From Vibrio tubiashii (GTDB taxonomy: Bacteria; Pseudomonadota; Gammaproteobacteria; Enterobacterales; Vibrionaceae): a stretch of 64,000 bases of DNA. Of this stretch, positions 10,133-19,638 are shown one piece after another (within the stretch, counting starts at the first letter, position 1; each line of letters opens with the position of its first letter). The position numbers and the translations under genes are program-made. The stretch spans positions 1,550,001-1,614,000 of the forward strand of contig NZ_CP117029.1 in the NCBI RefSeq assembly GCF_028551255.1, read 5' to 3'. Under the pieces are notes generated by a model. That model made no database searches, was not told the origin of the DNA, and worked only from the letters and a program-made list of their open reading frames with translations.

Positions 10133-11824
10133 ATGACTAGCAAGATTTTTAAAATTTCAGCAGTGGCGGCAACGATCGCTGCTTCATTCGCAGCTAACGC
10201 GGCTCTGTATGATGTGTATTTGGAAGCCCCAGAAGGTACAAGTACCAATCTCCTTACGTACGGTGTAGCGATTTCTCCAGAAACGGTCAAGAGTGGTGCA
10301 AATACATGTTGGGATGAAGCATGTGACAAGACTACATCTATAATGGCGACGGAAGTAAAGCGCTACCGTGAGGGGTTTAACTACCGTGATGAAGCTCCTT
10401 TCTTCTTACCATTTGGTTGGAACTACCTTGATGATAACTGGGAAGGGTTTCGTAACTACTGCCGAAGTTATTTAGGATACGCTGATACGCTATGTGAAAA
10501 TTGGGCTAACGCTCAATACAACAGTGGCTACAAGAATGAATGGATAGATAAGAACTTTGCTGGTTCGATCGCTTACCTGAACGGAAGCGTTGTTAAAGCT
10601 GATGTAAACACTGTTGTTAATGGTATATATAAAGACTTGAATGACTCTAATAAGTTAAAGTCTATTGGTAGTTCTCAAAACACAAACATATCTAGTTATC
10701 GTAGCTTTAACGGTTTAGTTGATACGTCTGTAGATACTTTTGATACAACAGAAATAAATTCATCATTTTATTGGACGAGAAAAGAACTGACTACAAATAC
10801 AGGTTCCATAGTTTTTACTGTGGGTAGTGTTACGCGCAATAATGTAGAGACGGGGAATCGTCGTATATTTACTTCTAAACCTGCCATTTGGACAGGTGAC
10901 CCTGTATCGAGTGTGATAGAGCTTCCTTGGCCTAATAGTGATCGTAAAGAAAATGGTGACTCTAAGTCTCAAGGCAGTGCCCGTGATATTATTGTAGATT
11001 CCAATGATAACTCGATTCTCTATGCCGTTGGTTATACCTCTGATGGTGATGTAAGGCTCAAAGCTGCGGTATTTAAATCTAAGGATAGCGGCAGTACCTG
11101 GGAGGGTTTCGGTTCTGGTGGCAGTAACTTAGTCTCGGGTTTTCCATTTGACTCGGAAAAATATGCGAACCAAACCTTACAAGCGGTTAATAACAACAAG
11201 ATTGCCATTGGCACGGCAAAACTCAACGAAAGACAATCAGGTGCCTACGCAAATTCACTGTTTTATGTTACTAACCTAGACGCTCCTAGTTATAATGCTT
11301 TCACGGGTGGTATTTTCTTTGAGGGTGCAAACGGTTTAGCAGGGAACATCAACAACCATAACGATGTTGTCGGCACAATTGATTTTGAAACGCACGCTGA
11401 AGCCAATGGTAAGCCCCGTGCTCAAAGAGCTTTTATTACTAATCTAGGTACTGCGCCAGGAACAGTTCCGGGGTCAGCAGCACCAATTGGAGGTCAAGCT
11501 CGTTACCTTGATGACCTCACTAACGGTTCGGCGAGCACTGATAATAACCAGTTCCGTATTATTCAGGCAGCGGATATTAATGATGCAGGTGTGATTGCTG
11601 CAACCGCTTACTACTGTGCTGGTGGCTTTGATAGTACGGCTATCGACGCTAAGTGTACAGCAGGTGCATCTTTGGCAGGTGTTAAGCTAGTTCCTATTTC
11701 AGGCAGAACGGCTAACGATATTACGCCACGTCCAGTGACTCAAACAACGGTTGAGCGTCAGGGTGGTAGTTTAGGAATCTTGGTATTGACTGTATTAGGT
11801 CTGCTAGGGTTCCGTAGAAAATAG
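10133..11824 (+). CDS. DUF3466-family exported protein with GlyGly-CTERM-like tail
   Basis: A 563-residue exported protein of unknown function in the DUF3466 family common in Vibrio and Shewanella. The N-terminal signal peptide runs to about residue 24 (ATIAASFAANA). The C-terminus has the tripartite sorting signal of rhombosortase substrates: GGSLG, a hydrophobic stretch, then FRRK. The family expectation is therefore intramembrane cleavage and surface delivery, often with type II secretion. The middle is rich in Asn, Asp, Gly and Ser, with repeated blocks resembling a beta-propeller. It starts 7 bp after uup and ends at a strong terminator. Confidence 0.85.
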   Translation: MTSKIFKISAVAATIAASFAANAALYDVYLEAPEGTSTNLLTYGVAISPETVKSGANTCWDEACDKTTSIMATEVKRYREGFNYRDEAPFFLPFGWNYLDDNWEGFRNYCRSYLGYADTLCENWANAQYNSGYKNEWIDKNFAGSIAYLNGSVVKADVNTVVNGIYKDLNDSNKLKSIGSSQNTNISSYRSFNGLVDTSVDTFDTTEINSSFYWTRKELTTNTGSIVFTVGSVTRNNVETGNRRIFTSKPAIWTGDPVSSVIELPWPNSDRKENGDSKSQGSARDIIVDSNDNSILYAVGYTSDGDVRLKAAVFKSKDSGSTWEGFGSGGSNLVSGFPFDSEKYANQTLQAVNNNKIAIGTAKLNERQSGAYANSLFYVTNLDAPSYNAFTGGIFFEGANGLAGNINNHNDVVGTIDFETHAEANGKPRAQRAFITNLGTAPGTVPGSAAPIGGQARYLDDLTNGSASTDNNQFRIIQAADINDAGVIAATAYYCAGGFDSTAIDAKCTAGASLAGVKLVPISGRTANDITPRPVTQTTVERQGGSLGILVLTVLGLLGFRRK

Positions 11825-11841
11825 GTTAAATTGTAAACAAG

Positions 11842-11879
11842 GGCACAGGTTCACAGTTTTGAATCTGTGCCTTTTTTTT
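11842..11879 (+). terminator. Rho-independent terminator after the DUF3466 gene
   Basis: Stem GGCACAGGTTCA/TGAATCTGTGCC with a short loop followed by eight T residues. Confidence 0.85.
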
Positions 11880-12028
11880 AGCTTGAATTCACCGTTCTTT
11901 TGATCGAATCTTAATTGGGAAGCCATAAAAGCTTCACATTAATCGGTTATCAGGATCTTACAAAGATCGCTGTTGGCAGGTTAAGAAAGTAGTACGTTAA
12001 GAAACATTTTATGTATGAGGACGACACT

Positions 12029-12202
12029 ATGAAGAGACAAAAGCGTGACCGCTTAGAGCGAGCTCAATCTCAAGGATATAAAGCAGGCCTTAACGGTCGC
12101 TCTATGGAGGCATGTCCATACCAGCAGATGGATGCTCGATCTTATTGGCTTGGTGGTTGGCGCGATGCCAGAGAAGATAAGCACTCTGGTCTCTACAAAT
12201 AA
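12029..12202 (+). CDS. rmf: Ribosome modulation factor
   Basis: RMF converts 70S ribosomes into inactive 100S dimers in stationary phase. The 57-residue protein begins MKRQKRDRLERAQSQGYKAG and carries CPYQ and SYWLGGWR, which are family signatures. An upstream in-frame ATG at 12011 would add six residues. The start at 12029 is preferred because it has GAGG at the right distance and matches the family N-terminus. It sits just upstream of convergent fabA, as in other gammaproteobacteria. Confidence 0.95.
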   Translation: MKRQKRDRLERAQSQGYKAGLNGRSMEACPYQQMDARSYWLGGWRDAREDKHSGLYK

Positions 12203-12228
12203 CACTCATTCCACATACAACAAAGGAA

Positions 12229-12256
12229 CTTAGCCCCGAAAGGGGCTTTTAAGTTG
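12229..12256 (+). terminator. Terminator after rmf
   Basis: Stem AGCCCC/GGGGCT with loop GAAA followed by TTT, about 30 bp after the rmf stop. Confidence 0.7.
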
Positions 12257-12289
12257 TTATTTAATGCACTATAACTAAATATATTGGTT

Positions 12290-12319
12290 GCAAAAAAGCG
12301 ACTCAAGTGAGTCGCTTTC
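12290..12319 (-). terminator. Bidirectional terminator between rmf and fabA
   Basis: Palindrome AAAGCGACTC/GAGTCGCTTT with a very short loop, flanked by A on the left and TTTC on the right. On the minus strand the A-run becomes the T-tail, so it can end fabA transcription. Confidence 0.75.
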
Positions 12320-12335
12320 GGAAAGTACAGTATGC

Positions 12336-12854
12336 TTAGAAAGCAGATGTGTCTTGGAAAAGACCAACTTTAAGATCTTTCGCTACGTAAATTTCTTTAC
12401 CGTCAACAAGAACACGACCGTCAGCAAGTCCCATCACTAGCTTGCGGTTAACTACGCGCTTCATGTGAATTTCGTAAGTCACTTTTTTCGCTGTAGGTAG
12501 AATTTGACCTGTGAACTTCACTTCACCAACACCTAGAGCACGACCTTTACCTTTGCCGCCAACCCAGCCAAGGAAGAAGCCCACTAGCTGCCACATTGCG
12601 TCAAGGCCAAGACAGCCAGGCATTACTGGGTCGCCAGGGAAGTGGCAATCAAAGAACCATAGATCTGGAGTAATATCTAGCTCAGCTAGAATCAGACCCT
12701 TACCGAAATCACCTTCAGTCTCAGACATCTTAGTGACGCGATCCATCATCAGCATATTTGGCGCAGGTAGTTGAGGGTAACCAGGACCAAACAATTCGCC
12801 TTGGCTAGACGCTAAAAGATCTTCACGGTTATAAGAATCACGTTTGTTTTGCAT
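12336..12854 (-). CDS. fabA: 3-hydroxydecanoyl-ACP dehydratase/isomerase FabA
   Basis: Dehydrates 3-hydroxydecanoyl-ACP and isomerises trans-2 to cis-3-decenoyl-ACP, the branch point to unsaturated fatty acids. The active-site block [21 protein letters not shown] holds the catalytic His and Asp, and the C-terminus DTSAF is the family ending. Length is 172 residues. The ATG at 12854 ([13 protein letters not shown]) is chosen because GGAG lies 9 bp upstream. A TTG two codons earlier is also open. It may share a leftward unit with lonH. Confidence 0.97.
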   Translation of the reverse strand: MQNKRDSYNREDLLASSQGELFGPGYPQLPAPNMLMMDRVTKMSETEGDFGKGLILAELDITPDLWFFDCHFPGDPVMPGCLGLDAMWQLVGFFLGWVGGKGKGRALGVGEVKFTGQILPTAKKVTYEIHMKRVVNRKLVMGLADGRVLVDGKEIYVAKDLKVGLFQDTSAF

Positions 12855-12945
12855 TATCAATTACTCCGATTTTTGATAGCAGCATGTTAGTGAACACGTG
12901 TACGCTAAACAACTCCGATCAGTCGATTTATGAGCGAAATTTTGT

Positions 12946-14592
12946 TCAAACGAACCAGTTTTTGATGCGCTCCACAATTCCTTGCGGGTGCTCGTGTCTT
13001 TCAAAGTTTTCAATACGTTGCGCTATTTTACTAATAACGCTTTCTTCGTCTTCACCGCGGAAAGGCTTACCCATAATGATAGGAATTGCCTCGTCCACAG
13101 TCGATACAGACCAGATATGGAATTCGTCTTTCTTTATGCTTTCAACCACACCTTTGTTAAGCGACAAATGTTTGAGGTTTGATTTAGGTAAAACAACACC
13201 TTGCTCGCCAGTTAAACCTTGATGCTTACAGACGTGGTAAAAACCTTCAATCTTTTCATTTAAACCGCCAACGGCTTGCACGCGACCAAACTGGTCAACT
13301 GCACCCGTCACAGCAATTTGCTGATTGATAGGGTATTCAGAGAGTGCAGATACGAAGGAGCAAAGTTCTGCCAGAGTCGCGCTATCACCATCGACTTCAC
13401 TATAAGATTGTTCAAATACGACGGAAGCCGAGTACGGTAGAGGCTCATCAAGTTGCAATGCACTGCTGACAAATGCTTGCATGATCATCATGCCTTTAGC
13501 ATGCAGATTACCGCCTAGCTCTGCTTTGCGCTCAACGTCAGATATGTCGCCATCACCAAAGTGGATAACACATGAGATTCGAGCAGGCTCACCATAAGAC
13601 ATCGGGTGGCCTGGGACATCAATAACAGTAAGGCCGTTTACTTGACCAATGCATTCGCCTTGCGTTTCGATGATGACTTGGCCGTCAGTAATGTCGGACA
13701 GTGCACGCTCTGGAAGGTAGGCTTCGCGATGGTATTTGGCATCTAAAGCTTGTTCAAGATCTTGCTCGGAAAGTACCTTGTTATTCGATGTGAGTAACGC
13801 TTCTTGAAACAGAGAAAGGTACCAAAGAACCTCAATCGGCATGTAGTTTTGATCTTCAGTGTAGCGTGCTCCCGCATTCATTAAACGGTGTATAGCGCCG
13901 AACGAAAGAGTAGGTAGCTCATATTTCTTAATCAGCCACGCAAGAAACCCTAAATACTGTTCGATAGTCTGACTGCTTACCGCGAACTCATCTTCAATCT
14001 CAGTAAACATAGCGAGTCCGGTATAAAGCTCTGGTTCTAAGTACTCAAAGTCAGCAATTTGGTGACGATCACCAACCAAGACGATTTTGATGTCATAAGT
14101 TTTAGCTGGTGGACAGGTGGCGATCTTGTGTGGATTGGCGTTAACCGGGCTAACGGCTTGACCTAATAGAACGGACTTTAGAGTTTGCCAACTTGCTGGG
14201 TTAGCGAGCAACAATGTTGCGGGAATCACCAGATAGCCACCGTCTGCTTGATCAAGTAGACCATGACTAGAAGTGACAATGTCACCCTTGTCATCGCAAG
14301 TGTATGAGCCCAATAGCGTCGCAATGTTCAAAGACTCAGTGGTAGCGACAGGCTTTTGATCAATAAACTTTTTCAGTCCATCTTTAATAAGATCGCGGTA
14401 GAACGAGTTGTCTGTGGAATTAATGATAAGTAAGCGGCTAAAGCCCTTGATCGCACTTAACGTTTCCAATGATTGCTTAAGTCGTGGTTGAATATCGAAG
14501 AAATCAACGTTATCCAGTTCGTCGAATCGTTGGATCTGTGCGTCAAATTGTGAATATTGTGGTGTGACAGCGTGCCAGCTTTCTTGGTTCAT
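12946..14592 (-). CDS. lonH: Lon-like protease without a canonical AAA module (LonH/YcbZ type)
   Basis: A 548-residue ATP-dependent-protease-like protein of the YcbZ/LonH family. The N-terminal 350 residues are a degenerate AAA-like region without a clear Walker A. The C-terminal Lon protease domain has the catalytic dyad: serine in DGDSATLAEL (about residue 400) and lysine in GGLNEKIEGF (about residue 445). The fabA-lonH-matP order is standard in gammaproteobacteria, with matP divergent. Substrates are not known. Confidence 0.88.
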   Translation of the reverse strand: MNQESWHAVTPQYSQFDAQIQRFDELDNVDFFDIQPRLKQSLETLSAIKGFSRLLIINSTDNSFYRDLIKDGLKKFIDQKPVATTESLNIATLLGSYTCDDKGDIVTSSHGLLDQADGGYLVIPATLLLANPASWQTLKSVLLGQAVSPVNANPHKIATCPPAKTYDIKIVLVGDRHQIADFEYLEPELYTGLAMFTEIEDEFAVSSQTIEQYLGFLAWLIKKYELPTLSFGAIHRLMNAGARYTEDQNYMPIEVLWYLSLFQEALLTSNNKVLSEQDLEQALDAKYHREAYLPERALSDITDGQVIIETQGECIGQVNGLTVIDVPGHPMSYGEPARISCVIHFGDGDISDVERKAELGGNLHAKGMMIMQAFVSSALQLDEPLPYSASVVFEQSYSEVDGDSATLAELCSFVSALSEYPINQQIAVTGAVDQFGRVQAVGGLNEKIEGFYHVCKHQGLTGEQGVVLPKSNLKHLSLNKGVVESIKKDEFHIWSVSTVDEAIPIIMGKPFRGEDEESVISKIAQRIENFERHEHPQGIVERIKNWFV

Positions 14593-14763
14593 TAAATCAG
14601 TTCATGTACTTAAAATGGATGAAAATTATATAGAAAAACCCCATCGGGAGATATAGATAATTTTATCTGATGATCTTGATCGCTTTTCGATTACAATGGG
14701 GATTGTAACTTTTATCACTTAGGGTTACGCTGTCACCTAGAACGTTAACGGAATGGCTTTGCA

Positions 14764-15210
14764 ATGAAATATCAACAGCTTGAAAACTTAGAGTGTGGTT
14801 GGAAGTGGAATTACTTGATCAATAAATGGAAGGCGGGTGAAGCGATCACTTGTCATATTGATACGAGTGAGGCGGATGCAGCAGTCAACGAGCTTCGCCA
14901 GTTAGAACACGAGCCAACGAAGGTTCTTGAGTGGATTGAGAGTCACATGTCGCCAGAGCTTGATAACAAGCTTAAGCAAGCCATTCGTGCTAAACGTAAA
15001 CGTCATTTTAACGCTGAGCAAATTCATACCAAGAAAAAGTCGATAGATCTCGACTATCGCGTATGGGAAAAGTTATCCCACCGTGCGAATGAGCTTGGCT
15101 GTACCTTGTCAGATGCTATTGAATACTTGCTGTCTGAAGCGTCTCGTAGTGAAAAAGCAAGTAAAGCCGTAAGCAGTTTAAAGGAAGATTTAACTAAGTT
15201 ACTCGACTAA
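14764..15210 (+). CDS. matP: Macrodomain Ter protein MatP
   Basis: MatP binds matS sites in the chromosome terminus and delays segregation of the Ter region. The 148-residue protein has the family N-terminus MKYQQLENLECGWKWNYLI, a four-helix region, and a ribbon-helix-helix segment (KKKSIDLDYRVWEKLSHRA) near residues 90-120. It is divergent from lonH. The gene need not lie in Ter, but here it is only 8 kb from the first dif-type site. Confidence 0.95.
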   Translation: MKYQQLENLECGWKWNYLINKWKAGEAITCHIDTSEADAAVNELRQLEHEPTKVLEWIESHMSPELDNKLKQAIRAKRKRHFNAEQIHTKKKSIDLDYRVWEKLSHRANELGCTLSDAIEYLLSEASRSEKASKAVSSLKEDLTKLLD

Positions 15211-15222
15211 CAAGGAGAGTTT

Positions 15223-15534
15223 ATGCTGTATGTTATTCTTATCGCGTCTATCGTGATTTTTTGGTTAGTGGCGGTTGATAGGCCGGTCCTAAAAGTGACG
15301 TTTTCTGACGGTAAAATTACTCGCGAAAAAGGGCATTTTCCACCGAGCTTTAAGCATAATGTGGTAGAGATTGCAGAACGCACGCCTTTTAGTGGCGAGA
15401 TAAAGGTATATCAACAGCGCACTGGCACTAAGATCGTTATGTCGAAACAGGTGCCAAAGAAAGTGCAACAACGAATCCGCAATGTTTTCCCGCATCAAGG
15501 TTTTCGCAGTAAAGGGAAGAAACATACTGGCTGA
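15223..15534 (+). CDS. DUF3634-family small membrane protein
   Basis: A 103-residue protein with one N-terminal membrane helix (LYVILIASIVIFWLVAV) followed by a basic domain rich in Lys, Arg and Val. It matches the DUF3634 family found after matP in Vibrio. AAGGAG precedes the ATG, and the gene starts 12 bp after the matP stop, suggesting cotranscription. The function is unknown. Confidence 0.75.
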   Translation: MLYVILIASIVIFWLVAVDRPVLKVTFSDGKITREKGHFPPSFKHNVVEIAERTPFSGEIKVYQQRTGTKIVMSKQVPKKVQQRIRNVFPHQGFRSKGKKHTG

Positions 15535-15635
15535 TACACTTGTCAGTTGCTACCGTCCATCATCTCTCCCCAAAATCAGCTATCTCCAAGTTCAAAGTAA
15601 GACGCGATTTGCTACTTTGAGCTCGGAGGTAACCT

Positions 15636-15944
15636 ATGAAATCTTTCAAGATTTTTCTTTTGTTTCTATTGAGTTTGCCAGCAGTCGCTGACGATGCCGA
15701 GTCAAACCCCTTGGCTCAAAAACTTAAAGTCATAATTCAAAAGCAAATCAGTAACAAAGATCTGCATGGCTATTGCGATCTGTTTATCGAGATGACCCAT
15801 CAAGATTCAGTGGCTATAGTTAAAAGAGTCTCGTCAACGGGCGACTATCAACTGTGTAAATCGAGTAAAAAATCGCTGCGTATAGGTCAGCGCTTTACCT
15901 ATGTTGTTCCAGAGAAATACATCCGATTACACATCGAAAACTAG
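15636..15944 (+). CDS. Exported TolA-C-like domain protein
   Basis: A 102-residue exported protein with signal peptide MKSFKIFLLFLLSLPAVA. The mature part resembles the C-terminal domain of TolA: a leading helix (LAQKLKVIIQKQI), a cysteine strand (GYCDLFIEM), a TGDYQLCK turn and a closing strand. The two cysteines are spaced as in TolA domain III and probably form a disulfide. Free-standing TolA-C-like proteins occur in Vibrio, and the same fold in CTX phage biology is the coreceptor for the pIII protein. Strong SD GGAGG. The TolA relationship is inferred from pattern. Confidence 0.6.
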   Translation: MKSFKIFLLFLLSLPAVADDAESNPLAQKLKVIIQKQISNKDLHGYCDLFIEMTHQDSVAIVKRVSSTGDYQLCKSSKKSLRIGQRFTYVVPEKYIRLHIEN

Positions 15945-15979
15945 CTTGTAATTAATGGATGACTTTAAGCGACTAAAGC

Positions 15980-17206
15980 ATGCAAAGCTCACTGATCACT
16001 AACAAGAAATATAATGAGGAAGCGAACGCTTTAGCTCAAAAGATTACCCACATGACACGAGAGCGTCATGCTAAGTGGTTAGTGAGCTTAAAGTACATTC
16101 TCGATCAATCGGATGTTGATAGTACTTTGAGTCGCCAAACCGAGTTCTGTGATAGCGTTATCTTAAAAGAAGAAGAGCGTATCACCCATAATCAGCGTTT
16201 GCTGCTTGAATGCGAAAAAGAGAAGGTGCAAGAGCGTCGGCAAGCAGCAGAAGATCGACAAAAGATCCTAGTTTCTGTGGTGTCTGATATTGCAGAGCAC
16301 GCGCAACGATATATTTGTGAAAAGCTCGAAGCGATGTCTGTCCTTCAGCTGTTTGGGCGATTTCCAGATTTCTCCTATTTCTCTACTGTTGCGTACTCGC
16401 CATCCTTAACTTTTAGTAAGCTTGCAGTGCTGACCACCAACGACAACCAATTGAAATCGAATGTCGTTGATCTGGTGAATAACCCCAAATTCTGCAAACG
16501 AATAGGTCGTTCTCCGCGCAGCATTCAAGACCCCAAAATTGCGATAGGATCGATAGGAATAGACAACTGCGGGCTATTACTGCCCATCTTAATGGTTAAA
16601 CCGATTCTCAAGTGGCATGACCCAGTGACCAAAAATATTGCTCCCAAGCTGTGGCAGCATATGGTCTTAACCGCAAACGTGACTCGAATTAGACTGGAAC
16701 AATCTGGATTGAAATGTCCGCAGCAGGGGATTCTACTTGGCGTGTTAAGAACCATGAGCCACTTCGCTATAGTTAACCATTTCAGTTTACTGTTCGAAGA
16801 TGCGCAAGTAGCAAAAATGCAATGGTATCGTGAAAACAACTTGCGTGAAGAGTATTACGCATGTGGCGAGGTGCGCCCAGATTTAAGTGTCTTGCCTCAC
16901 ATCATTCATAATCTAGAGGCCACTCTTACACGCAAAGTGTTAGAGGCAATTGAGTGGACCCCCTTTACTATACCTATTCGAAATGCACTTGAGGAAGATA
17001 TTAACAACGTGCCTGTTATAGAGAGAAGTGACGCAGGGGTTGCGTTGGCTCAAGCTCAGGCCTATGCGATGTTCGACACTTTAGATCGAAGCAACGCCTT
17101 TATCGAAAAACATAAACCTTTTTGGTTTGCGAACGTTCAAATGCCGCCAGATGCCTTGCAAACTATCAGAGACTTGAATCCCGGGCGAGTTGGGTTATCA
17201 AAATAG
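15980..17206 (+). CDS. HDOD-domain-like protein
   Basis: A 408-residue cytoplasmic protein. An N-terminal acidic and basic coiled-coil region (about residues 1-110) is followed by a helical domain with the spacing of HDOD domains, for example VLQLFGRFPDFSYF near 121 and the LWQHMVLTANVTRIRL segment near 225-240. HDOD domains are degenerate HD-phosphohydrolase relatives used in signalling. No complete metal-binding HD motif is visible, so catalysis is not expected. It has no obvious operon partner downstream. Confidence 0.6.
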   Translation: MQSSLITNKKYNEEANALAQKITHMTRERHAKWLVSLKYILDQSDVDSTLSRQTEFCDSVILKEEERITHNQRLLLECEKEKVQERRQAAEDRQKILVSVVSDIAEHAQRYICEKLEAMSVLQLFGRFPDFSYFSTVAYSPSLTFSKLAVLTTNDNQLKSNVVDLVNNPKFCKRIGRSPRSIQDPKIAIGSIGIDNCGLLLPILMVKPILKWHDPVTKNIAPKLWQHMVLTANVTRIRLEQSGLKCPQQGILLGVLRTMSHFAIVNHFSLLFEDAQVAKMQWYRENNLREEYYACGEVRPDLSVLPHIIHNLEATLTRKVLEAIEWTPFTIPIRNALEEDINNVPVIERSDAGVALAQAQAYAMFDTLDRSNAFIEKHKPFWFANVQMPPDALQTIRDLNPGRVGLSK

Positions 17207-17414
17207 TATTAGCATCATTTAATGCACTATAACTGGCTGTGTTTTTATACCATATACATATTTAACTCAGAAAAGGATAGAAATCAGGAGTACATCCTTT
17301 AGAACAGTATTTTTTCAACAAGTGACAGTGTCTCTTATTGGGCGGGTTTGCGAGAAATAACGATTCATGTAAGGATAAGTTTTTGCTTGAAAAATGTTCG
17401 ACAAAGGAGTGTCC

Positions 17415-18041
17415 ATGTTTCCCGCTGAAGTGTTTGTCACGTATACGTTAGCCTGCGCATTATTAGTCATTTCTCCAGGCCCTGATAATCTACTGGCTAT
17501 CGGTCGAGGTTTAAGTCAAGGTCGCTGGGCAGCCATTGTATCTGGTATGTCATCGGGAGCTGGTATCTTATTTCATGTTCTAGCCGCCACCTTCGGTTTG
17601 ACACTGCTCATACAAACATCTGAACTCGCTTTTTACGCCGTCAAAATAGTGGGAGCGGGTTATCTGATTTGGCTCGGAATCAAAGTGTTGCGCTCTCGTA
17701 GTCTGTTCTCTCTTGAGCCCGCAAAGAAACTGCCGCTTTCAAAGATATTTCTTACTGGTTTTTTGTCGGCTGCACTGAACCCAAAGCCGGGTCTGTTTGT
17801 ACTGGCCTTCGTCCCTCAATTTGTTAATCCAACCTTAGGCTCAGTTACCGTTCAAATGGTAGGTTACGGCACTTGGTTTGCGCTCCTTACGGCGCTAGGC
17901 TTTAGCTTGATGGGTGTTTTCTCTTCTCAGCTAGCGAATTGGCTTCGTAATAAGCCTCGAACGGTCTCTGGCTTGAATATTGGAGCAGGGATGACATTTA
18001 TTGCTTCTGGTTTAACGGTTGCGTTTATGAAACAGCGCTAA
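17415..18041 (+). CDS. LysE/RhtB-family amino acid exporter
   Basis: A 208-residue integral membrane protein with six predicted helices. The LysE/RhtB signature SPGPDNLLAIGRGLSQG lies near residues 20-36, and the NPKPGLFVLAFVPQFV motif is near 120. The family exports amino acids such as threonine, homoserine or lysine; the substrate here cannot be told. An in-frame ATG 21 bp upstream is open, but the one at 17415 has AAAGGAG at ideal distance. The next gene begins 13 bp after its stop, so the two are likely cotranscribed. Confidence 0.85.
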   Translation: MFPAEVFVTYTLACALLVISPGPDNLLAIGRGLSQGRWAAIVSGMSSGAGILFHVLAATFGLTLLIQTSELAFYAVKIVGAGYLIWLGIKVLRSRSLFSLEPAKKLPLSKIFLTGFLSAALNPKPGLFVLAFVPQFVNPTLGSVTVQMVGYGTWFALLTALGFSLMGVFSSQLANWLRNKPRTVSGLNIGAGMTFIASGLTVAFMKQR

Positions 18042-18054
18042 AGAGCGAGTACAG

Positions 18055-18693
18055 ATGACAAACAAAGTTTTTTGGCAGGATCCTTATTTAACTGAGCTTA
18101 CTTCTCGGGTGAGTTCGGTCGAAGCCAATCAAGTACAGCTTGCCGACACTATAATTTATGCTGAATCAGGTGGCCAAGAAAGTGATTTTGCAACCATAGA
18201 TGGTATTGAGGTGATTAAAGCCGAAAAGCACGGCAAAGATATTGTCTATACGCTAGCTTCCGCTTCCAAGTTTGATTCCGGCGATCTGGTCAATAGTCAG
18301 ATTGATTGGCCAAGACGATACGCGCTAATGAAGCTGCACTTTGCTGCGGAAGTGGTACTTGAGGTGTTCACGCAATCTTACCCAAGCATAACCAAAATCG
18401 GTGCTCATATTGGTCAGAGTAAGAGTCGTATTGATTTTCTATGGCACGAAAGCCTAAATACATTGTTGCCTGATGTGCTTTTGAAATCCCAAGCTTTAAT
18501 CGATTCTGGACTGCCGATAGTCAGTGATTTTGAGGATGTTGAAAGCGAGAGGCGTTATTGGCAAGTTGAAGGTTTTGCAAAAGTGCCATGCGGGGGTACA
18601 CATTTGAAACGAACCTCTGAAGTAGGGCGTATACGCCTCAAACGCAAGAATGTAGGAAAGGGCAAAGAAAGAGTGGAAATTACACTGGTATAG
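18055..18693 (+). CDS. AlaX-like alanyl-tRNA editing-domain protein
   Basis: A 212-residue free-standing relative of the AlaRS editing domain, which hydrolyses mischarged Ser- or Gly-tRNA(Ala). The second metal motif CGGTHLKRTSEVG is intact near residues 179-191. The first, normally HxxxH, reads LHFAAEVVLEVF, so the second histidine is replaced by glutamate. Glutamate could still ligate zinc, or the protein may have another role. It follows the LysE gene closely. Confidence 0.7.
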   Translation: MTNKVFWQDPYLTELTSRVSSVEANQVQLADTIIYAESGGQESDFATIDGIEVIKAEKHGKDIVYTLASASKFDSGDLVNSQIDWPRRYALMKLHFAAEVVLEVFTQSYPSITKIGAHIGQSKSRIDFLWHESLNTLLPDVLLKSQALIDSGLPIVSDFEDVESERRYWQVEGFAKVPCGGTHLKRTSEVGRIRLKRKNVGKGKERVEITLV

Positions 18694-18885
18694 CGCGTTT
18701 ATATTATGGGACGCTTTGTCAGTGGGATAACTTTCTAATTACTCATAAAATCATCTAAAACTGTTTCTCAGCTGTATCGAAGGCTTGTGCATTCTGAGAC
18801 AATTTGAGTTTCATGCAAAGGTGTTATTGATTCCTGCTTTGGTGTCTATAAACCTCGTTGTTAACTTGCTATGTCGGAGTAAATC

Positions 18886-19581
18886 ATGTCTGAGATGTAT
18901 ACCAAGCACGCTCTTAAATACAGCGAAGTGGTTAAGGATAATATCTACAATGCACTTCTTGAAAGGCCATCCACACTTGCATTGCTAGGGGATGTGAAAG
19001 GCAAAGCTGTGGTGGATATGGGATGTGGTTCTGGAATTTATGCCCAGTGGTTCCTAGAGCAAGGAGTCTCAAACCTAACATGTGTGGATCTTTCTGCTGA
19101 AATGATCGACCTTGTTAAGTCTGAATACAGTGATCGCCTAGAAGCCTATGTGCAAGACCTATCAAAAGGACTACCCAACGAAGCGAGCAACAGTGCAGAT
19201 ATCATCGTTTGTCCTTTAGTGCTGCATTACATCGAAGATTTGAACGTGGTATTTAACGACGTTTATCGCGTTCTTAAGCCCGGCGGTTACATAGTATTCT
19301 CGACTCACCATCCATTTGCGGATTTTGAATGCACAACAAGCGGCAATTACTTTGAACGTGAGCGAGTGACTGAAGATTGGAACACTGTTGGAGATCCTGT
19401 AGAAGTGAGTTTTTATCGTCGCTCTTTGACTGAAATAAGTGATGCTGTCACTTCTTCTGGCTTAGTTATTTCAAGGATCTCAGAGGGCGAAGTTGATGAG
19501 CGTGCGAAAGCGATCTCTGAAGAAGCCTACCAACACCTTAAGCGCAATCCGAACTTTATTTTCTTTAGGTGCGAAAAATAG
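18886..19581 (+). CDS. Class I SAM-dependent methyltransferase
   Basis: A 231-residue Rossmann methyltransferase. Motif I VVDMGCGSGIYAQWF lies near residues 43-57, the acidic loop CVDLSAEMIDLV near 66-77, and the post-II motif CPLVLHYIEDL near 107. The domain matches the Methyltransf_11/25 families acting on small molecules; the substrate is unknown. GGAG precedes the ATG. It stands alone, with 190 bp upstream lacking a clear gene. Confidence 0.85.
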   Translation: MSEMYTKHALKYSEVVKDNIYNALLERPSTLALLGDVKGKAVVDMGCGSGIYAQWFLEQGVSNLTCVDLSAEMIDLVKSEYSDRLEAYVQDLSKGLPNEASNSADIIVCPLVLHYIEDLNVVFNDVYRVLKPGGYIVFSTHHPFADFECTTSGNYFERERVTEDWNTVGDPVEVSFYRRSLTEISDAVTSSGLVISRISEGEVDERAKAISEEAYQHLKRNPNFIFFRCEK

Positions 19582-19638
19582 CCGCTCAGTACTTATCTTT
19601 TAGGAAGGGGCTAGGCAAAGTTTAGGTGGTCATCTGCA

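Noticed and set aside
12511..13222. Plus-strand open frames opposite fabA and lonH
   Set aside because: Antisense shadows of well-identified genes, without ribosome sites or family matches.
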